From the NCBI RefSeq assembly GCF_900105175.1, contig NZ_LT629771.1, forward strand, positions 6,716,622 to 6,780,621: a DNA stretch of 64,000 bases, written 5' to 3'. How positions within the stretch are numbered: the first letter of the stretch is position 1; the number at the start of each line of letters is the position of its first letter. The stretch comes from Jiangella sp. DSM 45060. Its GTDB lineage: Bacteria; Actinomycetota; Actinomycetes; Jiangellales; Jiangellaceae. Both the position numbers and the translations under genes were made by a program. The notes under the pieces were generated by a model. It was not told the DNA's origin and made no database searches. It saw only the letters and a list, made by a program, of their open reading frames with translations. Of this stretch, positions 33,384 through 42,609 are shown in pieces.

Positions 33384-36265
33384 CCCACACCCGTGACCTC
33401 GAGGCCGGGCCGCACGGCGGACCGGGCGAGGTCGCGGAACCCGGAGCCCTGGACATCCGGCTGCTCGGCGCGGTCGAGGTGCGCCGCGACGGCCAGCCGG
33501 TGCCGGTGCCGTCCGGGCGGCCGGCGGTGGTGCTCGCCGCGCTGGCGCTGCGTCCTGGCGGGGTCGTCTCGCACGGCACGCTGGCCCGGCTGCTCTGGCC
33601 CGACGCGCAGCCCGAGCATCCGCGGGCCGCGCTGCAGACGCATGTCACCCGGGTGCGGGCGGTGCTCGGCCGCACCGCGGTCGAGTCCACCGGCGACGGC
33701 TACCGCCTCGAGCTGGCGCGCGACGTCGTCGACGTGACGCGGCTGCGTGGCCTGTCCGCGGCGGCCCGCGCCCTCGACGACCTCCCCGGGCGGCTGGCGC
33801 TGCTGGACCAGGCGCTGCTGCTGTGGCGGGGCAACCCGCTGGCCGGACTCTGGCCCGACGTCCTGACCCGCCAGACGGCGCCGTCGCTGCTGGACGAGGT
33901 GCTGTCGGTGGCCGAGCGGGCGCACGAGCTCCGGCTGGCGCTGCATGGTCCCGACGACGGCGTGATCCGCGAGCTGCGGGCACTGGTGACGGCGTACCCG
34001 GAGCGCGAGCGCGCCGCCGGCCAGCTGATGATCGCGTTGTACCGCGAGGGCCGTCAGGGCGACGCGCTCGGCGTCTTCCACGGCACCGTCCAGGCGCTGC
34101 GTGCCGCCGGACGCCGTCCCGGCCCGGAGCTGGCCGCGCTGCACGCCCGGTTGCTGACCGGCGACGACCTCGCCGCACCCGACGACGCCCGCGGCCCCGC
34201 CACGGCGCCATCCGCGCCGTCCGCGCCGTCCGCCGCGCCGGCGCCGGCGCCCGTCGCCGTGCCCGCCGGACCGGGCACCCGGCCCGCCCAGCTGCCGTCC
34301 CGGCCGCCGTCCTTCGTGGGCCGCGCCGCGGAGGTCGCCACGCTCACCGCCGCCCTGTGCGACGACGCCGCGCCCGTGGGCCGGTGCCGGACGGTGGTCG
34401 TGTCCGGCCCCGGCGGCACCGGCAAGACGACACTGGCGCTGCGCGTGGCGCACGAGGTGCTCGACCGCTACCCCGACGGCCAGCTCTTCGCCGACCTCCG
34501 CACCAGCAGCGACGCCGCCGCCCTCGGCACCGACGCGCTGGCCGGGTTGCTGCGTGCGCTCGGCGTCGGCGGACCGGACCTGCCGCCGTGCCCGCAGGAG
34601 CGCGCGGAGCTGTTCCGGCGCCTGTGCACCGGCCGCCGGCTGCTGGTGCTCATGGACGACGCCGACCCCGACACCGTCGGCTCGCTGCTGCCGGCGGAGT
34701 CGGGGTGCGCCGTCATCGTCACCAGCCGGCGCCGGATCCCGGACCTCCCCGCCGACGCGCGGGCCGACCTCGGCATGTTCTCCGAGCCGGAGGCGCGCGA
34801 GCTGCTGGCGTCCGTCGTCGGCGCGGACCGCCTGGCCGCCGAGCCCGGCGCCACGACCGCCGTCCTGGACCGGTGCGCGGGGTCGCCGCTGGCCGTCCGC
34901 ATCGCGGCGGGGCGGCTGGCCACCCGGCCCGCGTGGCCGATCGAGCACTTCGCCGGGCGGCTGAGCGACGGCGACCGCCTCGGCGAGCTGCGGGCCGGCG
35001 GGCTGGCCGTCCGCGCGATGCTCGACGCCACCTACGTCAGCCTGCAGCCCGTTCAGGCGCAGCGGTACCGGCTGCTCGCGGCGCTGACCGGCGCCGGCAT
35101 CGAGGCCGAGACCGCCGCCGTCGTCTGGGAGGTCGACGTCGACGAGGCGCGGCGGCTCCTGGAGCGGCTGGCCGACATCCGGCTGCTCGAACCCGCACCC
35201 GGCGGCGGCTACGGCTGGCACGACCTCGTCGACGACCACATCCGCGCCGTGGCCGACCCGGTCGCGGCCGAGGCCGCCCGGCATCGGCTGCTCGGGTACC
35301 TGCTGCTGACCCTGCGCAACGCGCGGCTGCGGCTGCGTCCCTCCGACAGCGTCCCCGGCGTGCCGGAGCCGCCGGGCGACTGCCCGCCCGGACGTCAGTT
35401 CGCCGACCGGTGCGAGATCCACGCCTGGCTGCATCCACGCCGCACCCAGCTGGTCGCGCTGGCCCGGGCCGAGCTGGCCGCCGGCGAGTACCCGGCGGTC
35501 GACCACGCCGCCGGGCTGCTGGTCCTGCTCGACGCGGTCGCGCGCGAGTGCTGCGACAGCGGCGACGACGAGGAGGCGGCGCGGACGGTGCTCGCCGCGG
35601 CCACGCCGCCGTCGCACCCCGGCATCACCGCCGCCGCGTGGACGAACCTCACGCTGACCCTGGCGGCGCAGCACCGGCTGGACGAGGCGGTCGCGGCGGC
35701 CGACCACGCCGTCCGGCTCCGCCGCGAGCTGGGCGACCGGTACGGCGAGCTGATCATGTTCGAGAACCAGGCCTGCATCCACGTCGAGGCGGGCCGCTAC
35801 CAGGACGCCGTCGACGTCATCGCCGCCTGCGTGGCCGACCGCGAGTTCCTGTCGGCCCAGGTCCGGGCCCGCTGCCTGCGCACCCGCGCCCGGGCGTACG
35901 CCGGACTCGGCCGGTGCGCCGACGCCCATGCCGACCTCGCCGCCGCCGACTCCGTCGAGACGCCCGCTCCGGTGTCGTACGACGCGCACTACGCCGCGGC
36001 CGTGACGACGGCGGTGCACCGGGCCGCCGGCGACCGCGACGCGGCGCTGCGCTCGTGCCGTCAGGCGGTCGACATCGCCGTCGCGCTCGGCTCGACGTGG
36101 ATGCGGGCACTGTCGCTCCTGGACACCGCGCGGACGCTGCGCCACTTCGGCGCCGACGGGCACCAGGCCGCCGCCGACGCCGTCGCGGTCGCCGTCGAGA
36201 ACCGGCACGTACGGCTGGCCGCGGAGGCCCGGGCGGAACTGACGCTGGCCGGCGCCGGGCGCTGA
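33380..36265 (+). CDS. SARP-type regulator with NB-ARC and TPR domains (AfsR-like), copy 2
   Basis: A 961-residue paralogue of the preceding protein with the same domain order. The winged helix starts near residue 28 (LLGAVEVRRDG), Walker A is GPGGTGKTTLALRVAHEV near residue 342, and shared blocks include RYPDGQLFADLR, ATRPAWPIEHFA, WHDLVDDHIRAVAD and FADRCEIHAWLHP. The GTG overlaps the upstream TGA as GTGA, so the pair is made in fixed ratio and may act together. The linker between the activation and NB-ARC domains is an Ala/Pro stretch (APSAPSAPSAAPAPAPVAV). The target genes are unknown. Confidence 0.9.
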   Translation: MTHTRDLEAGPHGGPGEVAEPGALDIRLLGAVEVRRDGQPVPVPSGRPAVVLAALALRPGGVVSHGTLARLLWPDAQPEHPRAALQTHVTRVRAVLGRTAVESTGDGYRLELARDVVDVTRLRGLSAAARALDDLPGRLALLDQALLLWRGNPLAGLWPDVLTRQTAPSLLDEVLSVAERAHELRLALHGPDDGVIRELRALVTAYPERERAAGQLMIALYREGRQGDALGVFHGTVQALRAAGRRPGPELAALHARLLTGDDLAAPDDARGPATAPSAPSAPSAAPAPAPVAVPAGPGTRPAQLPSRPPSFVGRAAEVATLTAALCDDAAPVGRCRTVVVSGPGGTGKTTLALRVAHEVLDRYPDGQLFADLRTSSDAAALGTDALAGLLRALGVGGPDLPPCPQERAELFRRLCTGRRLLVLMDDADPDTVGSLLPAESGCAVIVTSRRRIPDLPADARADLGMFSEPEARELLASVVGADRLAAEPGATTAVLDRCAGSPLAVRIAAGRLATRPAWPIEHFAGRLSDGDRLGELRAGGLAVRAMLDATYVSLQPVQAQRYRLLAALTGAGIEAETAAVVWEVDVDEARRLLERLADIRLLEPAPGGGYGWHDLVDDHIRAVADPVAAEAARHRLLGYLLLTLRNARLRLRPSDSVPGVPEPPGDCPPGRQFADRCEIHAWLHPRRTQLVALARAELAAGEYPAVDHAAGLLVLLDAVARECCDSGDDEEAARTVLAAATPPSHPGITAAAWTNLTLTLAAQHRLDEAVAAADHAVRLRRELGDRYGELIMFENQACIHVEAGRYQDAVDVIAACVADREFLSAQVRARCLRTRARAYAGLGRCADAHADLAAADSVETPAPVSYDAHYAAAVTTAVHRAAGDRDAALRSCRQAVDIAVALGSTWMRALSLLDTARTLRHFGADGHQAAADAVAVAVENRHVRLAAEARAELTLAGAGR

Positions 36266-36484
36266 TCCCGGGCTTGTCCGGATTTGCTCCGACAAAAGGC
36301 GTCTCGTTGTTTCTCGGGAGAATTGTTCCGCGAATTCATTGTGACCAGTTGGCGATGGTGCTGTCACACCGAGGCGGTCTTGTGTACCGTGATCTCGCCC
36401 GGGTTTCCGCACGTCAGACGCCAGATTCCGACTGAATGGGCGATTCCGGGCAACGCCATGTCAAGTGGAGTATTTGGAGAATTT
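36266..36484 (+). promoter_or_regulatory. AT-richer leader region of the surface protease
   Basis: This 219-bp gap has clearly lower GC than its surroundings. It holds a TACCGT box (in TGTGTACCGTGATC) that would leave an untranslated leader of about 100 nt, and GAATT - 7 nt - AATTC-like inverted ends near 36330. GGAG lies 4 nt before the GTG at 36485. No gene is seen. Confidence 0.3.
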
Positions 36485-38713
36485 GTGAGCGCAATGCTGC
36501 CGCGTCGGCGAGGCGCGGCACGGTTCGCCGGGGTGCTCGTGGCCTCGGCCGTGGTGGGTGGTGGCGTCTTCGCCTCCAGCACCGTGGCCCAGGCCGACGA
36601 ACAGATCCCGGTGACCGTCCCGACCTTCGCCGCCGACGACTTCATCGAGCTGGCGGCGCAGCTGCCGGCCACTTTGCGAGAGGCGATCGAGCGCGACCTC
36701 GGCGTCGCTCCCGAGCAGTACCTGGCCAACGCCGAGCGGGCCCGCGCCGCGTCCGACGCGGCCACCGTGCTGCGCGACCGCGGCGTCGACGTTCTCGGCG
36801 CCTCGATCGACGGCCAGACCGTCACCATCAATGTCGGCAGCGACTCCGACGCCGCTGCCGTCGAGGCCACCGGCGCCCAGGTCGTCGTCGGCCCGCTGGA
36901 CGCTCTGAACACCGAGCGTGAGGTCCAGCCGGCCCGCGACCACAAGGGCGGCTACGGCTACGCGTACCAGATCAGCGAGCCCGACGAGACCGGCGCGTTC
37001 GACCTCAGCCGCTGCTCCGTCGGGTTCAGCGGCTACGACCCCGACGGCAACTCGCGGTACCTCACCGCGGGTCACTGCGGCGTCGACGAAGCCACCGGCG
37101 AGCAGTTCACCTACCCGGTGCACCACATCGAGCTCGACGGCCCGATCTGGGCCACCGAGGAATGGGCGGCGGAGTTCCCCGGCCCCGACCTCGGCGAGTT
37201 CGTGCCGGGCTCGTTCCACTACGGCGACGAGCACGACGGTGGTCTGGTCGACATCACCAACCCCGACTGGACCGCGGTCCCGCAGGTCGCGGGCTGGGGC
37301 GGCGGCTCGGGCGCGCCCGACGACGCCTCCGTCACGATCCGTGGCCCGATCGACGCCGTCGCCGGCGCCCAGGCCTGCAAGTCCGGCGCCACCTCGGGCT
37401 GGACCTGCGGCGAGGTGCTGGTCCCGGTGCAGAGCACGCCGGTCGGTGAGCAGAACGTCACCGGCTTCATCTTCAACGCCTGCATGCTGGGCGGCGACAG
37501 CGGCGGCTCGATCGTCGTCGGCAACTACGCTCTGGGTGTCAACTCCGGTTCGACCCACGACGGTCGCACCGACTGCGACAGCTGGAACCCGGCGCAGGAG
37601 CCCAACAGCGACGGCGACTTCAGCATCGGCTACTCGCTGGCCACCGGCCAGTACAACGCGCTGACGCTGCTGGGTAGCGACTGGGAGCTGGCGGTCGCCG
37701 TCGCGACCCCGGTCGTCACCTCGCCCGAGGACGGCGCCGAGACCGGCCCGCGGCCGGCCTTCACCGGCACCGTCGAGGGCGCCCGCTCGACCCACAAGGT
37801 CAGCGTGGTCGTCGACGGCGAGACCACCTACGAGGGTCGCGTCAACGACGACGGCACGTTCTCCGTCGCCGTCACCGACGACCTCGCGCCGGGTGAGCAC
37901 ACCTACGAGGTCACCGCCTCGTATGGCAACTTCTCCCAGTCCGAGACCGTCGAGGGCACCTTCACCTCCACCGAGGTGCAGGCCGAGGCGCTCACGGTCG
38001 CGTCGCCCACCGACGGCCAGACCACCGGCAACGCCCGGCCGAGCTTCACCGGCACCGGCCAGCCCGGCGCCACGGTCACCCTGACCGTCGGCGACCAGAG
38101 CTACGGCGAGGCCACCGTCGGCGACGACGGCGCCTGGACCATCGAGCCGTCGGCGGACCTGCCGGTCGGCGAGCGGTTCGACGCCACTGTCACGCAGTCC
38201 TTCGAGGGCGACACCCAGTCCGTCACGGTGGCCGGCCTCGGCATCTCCGTGCCGGCGGTCACCATCGCCGAGCCGGAGGACGGCGCCACCGTCACCGGCG
38301 ACGTCACGTTCAACGGCACCGTGTACCCGGGTGCCGAGCTGACGCTGGCCATCGAGGGCACCGTCACCCAGTCGTCCGAACGGGTCCAGACCGCCGCCGA
38401 CGAGTGGGCCGGCGAGCTCGAGATCGGCGAGGACGGCGCCTGGACGTTCACCCCCGACGAGGCGCTGGAGAACGGCGAGTACACGCTCACCGCCTCCGCG
38501 GCCGTCGAGGGCGGCGACCCCGAGCTCACCGCGTCCGAGACCTCGGTCTCCTTCACCGTCGCAGCCGGCGACGACGAGGGCGACGAGGACGGCGACGAGC
38601 TCCCCGACACCGGTTCGTCCAACGTCTGGATGATCGTGGTCGGCGTCGCGCTGCTCGCCCTGGGCGGCGCCGCGATCGCGATCCGCGCCCGGCGCAACGG
38701 CAGCACCGCCTGA
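36485..38713 (+). CDS. Sortase-anchored S1-type serine protease with Ig-like repeats
   Basis: 742 residues. Signal peptide (ARFAGVLVASAVVGGGVFASSTVAQA), a pro-region to about residue 150, then a streptogrisin/alpha-lytic-type (S1E) protease: His197 in LTAGHCG, an Asp in HDGGLVDITN, and Ser339 in GGDSGGS, with cysteines placed for disulfides. Residues about 400-690 contain three or so bacterial Ig-like modules with recurring PxxGATVT and DDGxWTxxP. The end has LPDTG (706-710), a membrane helix and RARRNGSTA, a sortase signal, so the enzyme is held on the cell wall. GTG at 36485 has GGAG 4-8 nt upstream. It lies after the SARP pair. Confidence 0.92.
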   Translation: MSAMLPRRRGAARFAGVLVASAVVGGGVFASSTVAQADEQIPVTVPTFAADDFIELAAQLPATLREAIERDLGVAPEQYLANAERARAASDAATVLRDRGVDVLGASIDGQTVTINVGSDSDAAAVEATGAQVVVGPLDALNTEREVQPARDHKGGYGYAYQISEPDETGAFDLSRCSVGFSGYDPDGNSRYLTAGHCGVDEATGEQFTYPVHHIELDGPIWATEEWAAEFPGPDLGEFVPGSFHYGDEHDGGLVDITNPDWTAVPQVAGWGGGSGAPDDASVTIRGPIDAVAGAQACKSGATSGWTCGEVLVPVQSTPVGEQNVTGFIFNACMLGGDSGGSIVVGNYALGVNSGSTHDGRTDCDSWNPAQEPNSDGDFSIGYSLATGQYNALTLLGSDWELAVAVATPVVTSPEDGAETGPRPAFTGTVEGARSTHKVSVVVDGETTYEGRVNDDGTFSVAVTDDLAPGEHTYEVTASYGNFSQSETVEGTFTSTEVQAEALTVASPTDGQTTGNARPSFTGTGQPGATVTLTVGDQSYGEATVGDDGAWTIEPSADLPVGERFDATVTQSFEGDTQSVTVAGLGISVPAVTIAEPEDGATVTGDVTFNGTVYPGAELTLAIEGTVTQSSERVQTAADEWAGELEIGEDGAWTFTPDEALENGEYTLTASAAVEGGDPELTASETSVSFTVAAGDDEGDEDGDELPDTGSSNVWMIVVGVALLALGGAAIAIRARRNGSTA

Positions 38714-38727
38714 CGTCAGGCAGCACC

Positions 38728-38766
38728 ACGGCCCCGGCCCCCGCAACCCGCGGGGACCGGGGCCGT
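38728..38766 (+). terminator. Strong terminator of the protease gene
   Basis: 17-bp stem (38728-38744 with 38750-38766, one mismatch), 5-nt loop, followed by TTT; outer CAGCAC/GTGCTG can extend it. It begins 15 nt after the stop. Confidence 0.85.
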
Positions 38767-38833
38767 TTCCGTGCTGACCAGCAGTGAATGCGCGATGAAA
38801 GCGATCTGAAAGCGGGGCTGCCTAGTGTTTGAG

Positions 38834-38958
38834 CCAGCGCAGGACACGAGGTAGTCCTCCACCGCCTCGCATCCCGCGCTCGCCCACGGGCGCTTCCACG
38901 GGGGAGCTGTCCCGGATATAGACCGGCCCCGCAGGTCCGTGCCCGGCCTGCGGGGCCG
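38834..38958 (+). ncRNA. Candidate small RNA, two C-rich-loop hairpins then a terminator
   Basis: The gap between the protease terminator and the DUF1707 gene contains in order a TAGTGT box (38823-38828), a hairpin CGAGG - 13 nt - CCTCG (38847-38869) with a loop rich in C, a second hairpin GCGCTC - GCCCAC - GGGCGC (38876-38893), and a 12-bp terminator stem (38924-38935 with 38947-38958). Two hairpins with C-rich loops recall the actinobacterial 6C RNA family, but I cannot verify the match. The same terminator may instead serve the DUF1707 gene on the other strand. Confidence 0.3.
38924..38958. terminator. Bidirectional-type hairpin terminator
   Basis: CGGCCCCGCAGG pairs perfectly with CCTGCGGGGCCG across an 11-nt loop. 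It lies 56 nt beyond the DUF1707 stop and can end transcription from either side. Confidence 0.65.
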
Positions 38959-39013
38959 CCCTATGTCCGCGGGCGGGCGGGCGCCGTTCGCCTGGCCCGC
39001 CGCCTCGGCGCCG

Positions 39014-39697
39014 TCACTCCGCGCGCTTGGCCAGCTTCTTGGCCTGCTTCAGCGGCATGTCCTTGGTCTCCTCCGGCAGCCGCCACACGTCGATGCCGCC
39101 CATGAGGTTGTAGGCGAGGATCTTGATCCGCGGCGCCCCCGCCCGCGCCGGTCGCCGGCTGCCGCGCTCGCCCGTCCCGCCCATCAGCGAGAACCCGCCG
39201 ACCTCGACGTCGATGGTGTCGGGCACGTAGACGTCCATGCCGCCCATGACCGAGATGGCGACGATCGTCGTGTCGTCGGAGTCGAGCTCGGCGTGGCGCA
39301 GGTCGATGTCGTGGCCGCCCATGACGGCGACCGCGGTGATGCGCTCGGCCGCCCGCCACCGGCCGCGCTTCTCCGTCCCGCCCATGAACGCGACGATCCA
39401 CTTGGTCGCGGAGCGGCGCTGGCCGGAGTCGGAGCGCACGACCGGCCCCGGGCTCGACGCCGGCGCCAGCCCGCCCGGCCCCGGCAGGTCCGCCGTCAGC
39501 CGGGCGAGGTCGTCCCTGGTGACCGACCGGTAGGCCAGCCCGATGCGCTCCTCGAGCTCGGCCAGCGTGAGCCGGCCCGTCGTGGCGTGCTCCGACAGCG
39601 CCTGGACGACCTGCTCGCGCTCGTCGTCGGAGGCGCGGACGCCGGGCAGGACGTGCGGCTCCTGCGGCTTGTCGGTCGGTTCGGGCTGGGTCGTCAT
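39014..39697 (-). CDS. DUF1707 / LiaF-like domain protein
   Basis: 227 residues. An N-terminal DUF1707 (SHOCT-like) module (RASDDEREQVVQALSEHATTGRLTLAELEERIGLAYRSVTRDDLARLTADLP) is followed by a beta-helical LiaF-type C-terminal domain with four evenly spaced MGG motifs (FMGGTEKRG, VMGGHDIDL, VMGGMDVYVP, LMGGIDVWR). Proteins of this kind are linked to cell-envelope stress sensing. There is no transmembrane segment, so it should act in the cytoplasm. It stands alone between the small-RNA region and the Nudix gene. Confidence 0.85.
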   Translation of the reverse strand: MTTQPEPTDKPQEPHVLPGVRASDDEREQVVQALSEHATTGRLTLAELEERIGLAYRSVTRDDLARLTADLPGPGGLAPASSPGPVVRSDSGQRRSATKWIVAFMGGTEKRGRWRAAERITAVAVMGGHDIDLRHAELDSDDTTIVAISVMGGMDVYVPDTIDVEVGGFSLMGGTGERGSRRPARAGAPRIKILAYNLMGGIDVWRLPEETKDMPLKQAKKLAKRAE

Positions 39698-39773
39698 ACC
39701 GGCCAGGCTAGTGCCGCGAGCGAGCGCCGTCGTCCACCGCTCAGTTGACCCGGGTGCCGCCGGACCCGCGCCG

Positions 39774-40208
39774 TCAGACCCGCGCCGACGGGCAGCGCGC
39801 GATCAGCGCCTCCACCACCGCGACGTCGGCCGGCAGCCACGGCACCGCCGCCCACTCGCCGGGACCGAGCCAGCGCAGTTCGTCGTGGTCCTCCAGCGGC
39901 GCCGGCACGCCGTCGGCGACGACCGCGAGCCACAGCCGCATCGTCAGCCCCGGCCCCAGCGCCCACCGTCCGTCCAGCGGCCCGGTGATCTCGGCGCCGA
40001 CCTCGACGGCGACGCCGAGCTCCTCGCGCAGCTCGCGGTGCAACGCGTCCAGCGGCCGCTCGCCCGCCTCGACCTTGCCGCCCGGGAACTCCCAGCCGCC
40101 GGCCAGCTCCGGCGGCTCGCTGCGCCGCGCCGTCAGCAGCCGCGTCGGCAGCGTGAGGTCGTCGACGATGGCCGCCGCGACGACGAGCCGCTCCTGCTGT
40201 TCGCTCAT
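39774..40208 (-). CDS. Nudix hydrolase, MutT-like
   Basis: 144 residues from ATG at 40208 (another ATG three codons earlier is possible). The Nudix box GGKVEAGERPLDALHRELREELGV fits GX5EX7REUXEEXGU, and the surrounding EPPELAGGWEFPGG and ELRWLGPGEW are typical of the MutT/(deoxy)CTP-pyrophosphohydrolase group. It probably hydrolyses oxidised or surplus nucleotides. It is monocistronic and divergent from the CAP-domain gene. The 235-bp gap upstream holds only a weak inverted repeat (CCGGTATGA at 40264 with TCATACCGG at 40305). Confidence 0.88.
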   Translation of the reverse strand: MSEQQERLVVAAAIVDDLTLPTRLLTARRSEPPELAGGWEFPGGKVEAGERPLDALHRELREELGVAVEVGAEITGPLDGRWALGPGLTMRLWLAVVADGVPAPLEDHDELRWLGPGEWAAVPWLPADVAVVEALIARCPSARV

Positions 40209-40443
40209 GCGAGACATCTTCGCCGACGGTGCGGCCGCGGAACTTCTTCGGATGGCGTGTTCACCGGTATGACCTCGACGCTCTCGTTCCATGACCGTCC
40301 TTGTTCATACCGGGTTCCTTGATCGATGTTTGAGACGCGTGGTTCCTGGACAAAACTGGCCGATGGCTACGGAATGTCGGTTCTCAGCGAAATGACCGGG
40401 ATCCGGTGCGTGCGGCCGGCCCGGATGGAAAGGATCTGCCCCC

Positions 40444-41400
40444 GTGAGCTCGAACCTGCCGCGATACAGCCAACGGCGCGTCCGGGACGTGCCTCTGCTG
40501 GCCCGGGTCGGTGTGCTGCTGCTCGTCGGCTCCCTGGCGATCGCCGGGATCATCCTGGCGATCACGGACGGCCCGCCGGTGCTGCACGCGCGCGCCGAGG
40601 GCGGGGCGCGGGTCGACGACTTCACGACGGGCGAGACGCCGACGCCCGACACCGGCACCACGCCGTCCGACAGCCCCACCGAGCCCGGCGAGACCCCGTC
40701 GCCGTCCGGATCCGAGACGCCGTCCCCGGACGAGTCCGACGACGGGTCGGGCGGCTCGGGCGACGACTCGAACGGTCAGGAGGCCGAGGACTCCGACGAC
40801 CACCTCGTCGCGACGACGCCGCCGCGCGAGCCCGACACGCCACGCCCGTCCGAGCCGACCGACGAGCCGTCGGACGAGCCGTCGGACGAGCCGTCCGAGG
40901 AGCCCTCGACCGAGCCGTCGGACGAGCCGACCGATGAGCCGCCCAGCAACGACCCCACGATCCAGCCGCCGGACCAGCCGACCGAGGAGCCGACGCCGCA
41001 CTACCCCGAGCTGCCGCTGCTGGACCTGTCCAAGTCCGAGGCGCAGCTGCTGGACTCCGCCGAGCAGGCGCGCGCCGACGCCGGCTGCCCGGAGCTGCGG
41101 ATCGACCCCCGGCTCACCACGGCCGCCCGCGAGCACAGCTCCGACATGCGCGACCGGTTCTACTACTCGCACGTCAACCCGGACGGGCAGACGCCGGAGG
41201 ACCGCGCCGCCGCCGAGGGCTACACCGCGCCCGTGGGCGAGAACCTGTCGCGCGGGCTGCGCAACGCCGAGCAGGTCGTGCGCGACTGGGACGGTGAGGA
41301 ACGCGACCGGCTGCTCGACTGCTCGTACACGTCCGTCGGCCTCGGGGTGGAGCGCGGGCTGCTCAACTCGTGGTGGACGCTCATGCTCGGCACCGACTGA
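40444..41400 (+). CDS. Membrane-anchored CAP/SCP-domain protein
   Basis: 318 residues. A single membrane helix (VGVLLLVGSLAIAGIILAI, about 22-40), then a 150-residue Pro/Glu/Ser/Thr linker with DEPS-type 4-residue repeats (DNA period 12 bp near 40861-40945), then a CAP domain (about 205-318) with EHSSDM, YYSHVNPDG and VGENLSRG containing the family's His and Glu residues, and a Cys pair. The CAP domain would lie outside the cell on a flexible stalk, as in YkwD-like proteins. Its activity is unknown. GTG at 40444 has AAAGGA about 10 nt upstream. Confidence 0.85.
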   Translation: MSSNLPRYSQRRVRDVPLLARVGVLLLVGSLAIAGIILAITDGPPVLHARAEGGARVDDFTTGETPTPDTGTTPSDSPTEPGETPSPSGSETPSPDESDDGSGGSGDDSNGQEAEDSDDHLVATTPPREPDTPRPSEPTDEPSDEPSDEPSEEPSTEPSDEPTDEPPSNDPTIQPPDQPTEEPTPHYPELPLLDLSKSEAQLLDSAEQARADAGCPELRIDPRLTTAAREHSSDMRDRFYYSHVNPDGQTPEDRAAAEGYTAPVGENLSRGLRNAEQVVRDWDGEERDRLLDCSYTSVGLGVERGLLNSWWTLMLGTD

Positions 41401-41455
41401 CGGTTCGCCGATATTCGTTCGCCCGCGCGCCCGGCCGGCGCCTACGGTGTGCACC

Positions 41456-42499
41456 GTGAGCACCGACCACCTCGAACCGCTCGCCGTCCGGGCCGCGGCA
41501 CCGGCCGAGCTGCCCGAGCTGCCCGCCGATGCCGGCCTGACGTGGCGGCCGCTGACGCCCGGCGACATCCCGGCCTGGTTCGCGCTGTGCGAGGTCGTCG
41601 ACGACCACGACGACGCGAACGAGCGGGTGGCGAAGTCCGAGCTGGCCGACCGGTTCAAGGGCGCCTGGCACGATCCCGCCCGCGACAGCGTCGCCGGCTT
41701 CGACTCCGACGGGAACGTCCGCGCCTATGCGTGGTCGGTGTACCGGCCGGTCACCGAGGGCACGCAGGCGCCGGTGCTGTTCGGCGCGGTGCACCCCGAT
41801 TACCGGCGTCGCGGCCTCGGGCGGGCGTTGCTCGCGTGGTCCGAGGCGCGCGGGCGGCAGCAACTGGCCGCGGCCACGGTGAACCTGCCGGCCCGCATCC
41901 GGGTATACCTCGACGAGGCGCACACCGAGGCGCGCCGGCTGGCCGAGGCGGCCGGTTTCACGCCCATCCGCTGGTACGTCGACATGCGCCGCGATCTCGG
42001 CGTCGACCTGCCGGCCGGTCACGTGCCCGACGGCCTGCGTATCGAGCCGTACTCCCGCGACCGCGACGAGGACGTCCGCGTCACGCACAACGAGTCGTTC
42101 GCCCGCGACCACTGGGGCTCCAGCCCGTTCGACGCCGAGTCCTGGGCGGTCCATGTCGTCGGCGGCGAGAAGTTCCGGCCCGACTGGAGCTTCATCGCCG
42201 TCGAGGAGGCCACCGGCCGCGTCGTCGGCTACCTCATGTCCGGGGCGTACGACCAGGACTGGGAGCCGCAGGGGTTCACCGAAGGCTGGACCGACCTCGT
42301 CTCCGTCCGGCGCGAGTGGAGGGGCCGCGGGGTGGCCGGTGCGCTGCTCACGGCCGCCATGCGGGCCTACGCCGCCGGTGGCATGCAGTACGCCGGCCTC
42401 GACGTCGACACCGACAACCCGAGCGGTGCCCTCGGCACCTACACCCGTCTCGGCTACGAGCGCCGGCAGGGCAGCGTCCTGTTGACGAAGGAGATCTGA
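41456..42499 (+). CDS. Tandem GNAT acetyltransferase
   Basis: A 347-residue protein with two GNAT folds. The first has VHPDYRRRGLGRALLAWSEARG, the second VRREWRGRGVAGALLTAAMRAYAAGGMQYAGLDVDTDNPSGALGTYTRLGYERR; the second looks like the active acetyl-CoA site. The double-GNAT layout resembles mycothiol synthase MshD, but specific assignment is not safe and the protein is somewhat longer. TACGGT ends 7 nt before the GTG with no ribosome site, so the transcript should be leaderless. Confidence 0.82.
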   Translation: MSTDHLEPLAVRAAAPAELPELPADAGLTWRPLTPGDIPAWFALCEVVDDHDDANERVAKSELADRFKGAWHDPARDSVAGFDSDGNVRAYAWSVYRPVTEGTQAPVLFGAVHPDYRRRGLGRALLAWSEARGRQQLAAATVNLPARIRVYLDEAHTEARRLAEAAGFTPIRWYVDMRRDLGVDLPAGHVPDGLRIEPYSRDRDEDVRVTHNESFARDHWGSSPFDAESWAVHVVGGEKFRPDWSFIAVEEATGRVVGYLMSGAYDQDWEPQGFTEGWTDLVSVRREWRGRGVAGALLTAAMRAYAAGGMQYAGLDVDTDNPSGALGTYTRLGYERRQGSVLLTKEI

Positions 42500-42609
42500 G
42501 CCGGCCTGCTTCGGTGCCCTGCTTCCGGGCCCTGCTTCCGGCCGCTATTTGCCCGCCGGAACTGCGAGCGACTGTCAGTTGACCGATATCGGCGCTACCA
42601 TCGGCGCTG

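Noticed and set aside
32810-36412. A 1200-codon open frame on the minus strand opposite the SARP genes
   Set aside because: Shadow of the plus-strand SARP coding sequence; Arg/Gly/Pro-rich with no recognisable domain.
40293-40443. Riboswitch in the leader of the CAP-domain gene
   Set aside because: Only a weak 9-bp inverted repeat was found and no known riboswitch core could be recognised.
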